DNA of 6,443 bases from an uncultured Eubacteriales bacterium (GTDB taxonomy: Bacteria; Bacillota; Clostridia; Oscillospirales; Ruminococcaceae), in the NCBI GenBank assembly GCA_900318545.1, contig ONLC01000126.1, forward strand, positions 1 to 6,443, written 5' to 3'. Position 1 is the stretch's first letter; each line of letters opens with the position of its first letter. The position numbers and the translations under genes are program-made. The notes beneath the pieces were generated by a model. It searched no databases, was not told where the DNA came from, and worked only from the letters and a program-made list of their open reading frames with translations. Of the stretch, positions 5,802-6,443 are shown piece by piece.

Positions 5802-6443
5802 TTGGGCGGCCAGTACGGAGAATGGTATGAGGACTTCAAACAGTCCTTAGAGGCTTTCGGTGATGATGAGCTGTACGGTAATCTCGAGTCGCTCATTCAA
5901 GCAAGCCGAAATACCTTTGCTGTAAACAGAAAGCTCATGGCTAAGGCCATCGATGTTTCATGGGTAGAAACTATCGAGAACGGTCTGCTCCATGTAGATA
6001 ATGTGCTGCGTGACCCGAGGCGTACTATTGAGGACGTTGAGGAGATCGTGCCTATCGCTCTTTCAAGAAAGATAACGGTCGAGTCTGTTAAGCATCTGGC
6101 TCAGCATACCGACCTTATTCAGAGCATTGACAAAAAAACGGGTAAGATAACCCCGTCAAAAATACTCAACATTCATAAAGAAGAAAGCCTTATGACCTAC
6201 GAGAACAAGTTCGTAAACACTCTCGTTGACAGGCTTTACATCTTTATAAATACAAGATATGAAAAGCTCGCTCAGATTTCACGTGACGAGGAGGTTTATA
6301 CCCTCGGGTATGATACCTTTATTGATAACGGTGCGGGCGGTAAAATGAAGATAGAGGTCAAGCTCGAATCTACATCGAGCCTTGACTCGTACGATAAAAG
6401 CGGCTTCACCGTATGGCAGAGGGTGGAGAAGCTGAAAAAAGCC
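5802..6443 (+). CDS. DUF2357-family protein, McrC-like partner (partial, 3' end outside window)
   Basis: An open frame of 214 codons runs without a stop from a TTG start to the window edge. The start is fixed by a TGA immediately upstream and a good ribosome binding site. The N-terminal half is charged and helical. The stretch at 117-149, with PSKILNIHKEES, MTYENKFVNTLVDRLY and FI, is the characteristic core of the DUF2357 family, whose members are commonly encoded beside McrB-like NTPases and carry a C-terminal PD-(D/E)XK nuclease-like domain. That C-terminal part is not in the window, so nuclease motifs cannot be checked. There is no signal peptide or membrane helix, so the protein should be cytosolic and recruited to the membrane by the anchored NTPase. 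The gap to the NTPase gene is 44 nt with no terminator. The family call is from recognised motif pattern. Confidence 0.8.
   Translation, partial: MGGQYGEWYEDFKQSLEAFGDDELYGNLESLIQASRNTFAVNRKLMAKAIDVSWVETIENGLLHVDNVLRDPRRTIEDVEEIVPIALSRKITVESVKHLAQHTDLIQSIDKKTGKITPSKILNIHKEESLMTYENKFVNTLVDRLYIFINTRYEKLAQISRDEEVYTLGYDTFIDNGAGGKMKIEVKLESTSSLDSYDKSGFTVWQRVEKLKKA

Overview
The window looks like a chromosomal segment from a gut or rumen Clostridia, most likely Ruminococcus or a close relative (Oscillospiraceae). This is inferred from a YpeB-type spore germination protein, moderate GC in the genes with AT-rich intergenic DNA, strong Gram-positive ribosome binding sites, frequent TTG/GTG starts, and a GGGG/CCCC-rich palindromic intergenic repeat. 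The species cannot be fixed from sequence alone.

Layout. Positions 1-243 hold a large imperfect inverted repeat built from two mirrored GC-rich arms around a short unique centre. Positions 275-1600 on the minus strand encode a full-length YpeB-like protein, without its usual partner sleB beside it. Positions 1601-1840 form a divergent intergenic region with three palindromes and one near-consensus housekeeping promoter (TTGACT, 17 nt, TATAAT) pointing right. From 1841 to the window end, five plus-strand genes follow each other with gaps of 19, 22, 21 and 44 nt and no visible terminator. They are read as one operon.

The operon encodes, in order: (1) a cytosolic protein with a degenerate EAL (cyclic-di-GMP phosphodiesterase) fold that has lost nearly all catalytic residues; (2) a membrane-anchored, extracellular, beta-rich protein resembling TasA/camelysin-type SipW-dependent proteins; (3) a SipW/ER-type signal peptidase (Ser/His) with a second membrane helix and a long acidic cytoplasmic tail; (4) an McrB-like AAA+ NTPase with an N-terminal membrane anchor and coiled coil instead of a DNA-recognition domain; (5) the first 214 codons of a DUF2357-family protein, the usual McrC-like partner of such NTPases, which runs off the window.

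Together this looks like a membrane-tethered relative of McrBC/DUF2357 systems, coupled to an exported protein, a dedicated signal peptidase and a possible nucleotide-sensing or scaffold protein. A surface-sensing defence system is one reading. A cell-envelope function is another. The co-operonic arrangement and domain identities are seen in the sequence; the joint function is inference.
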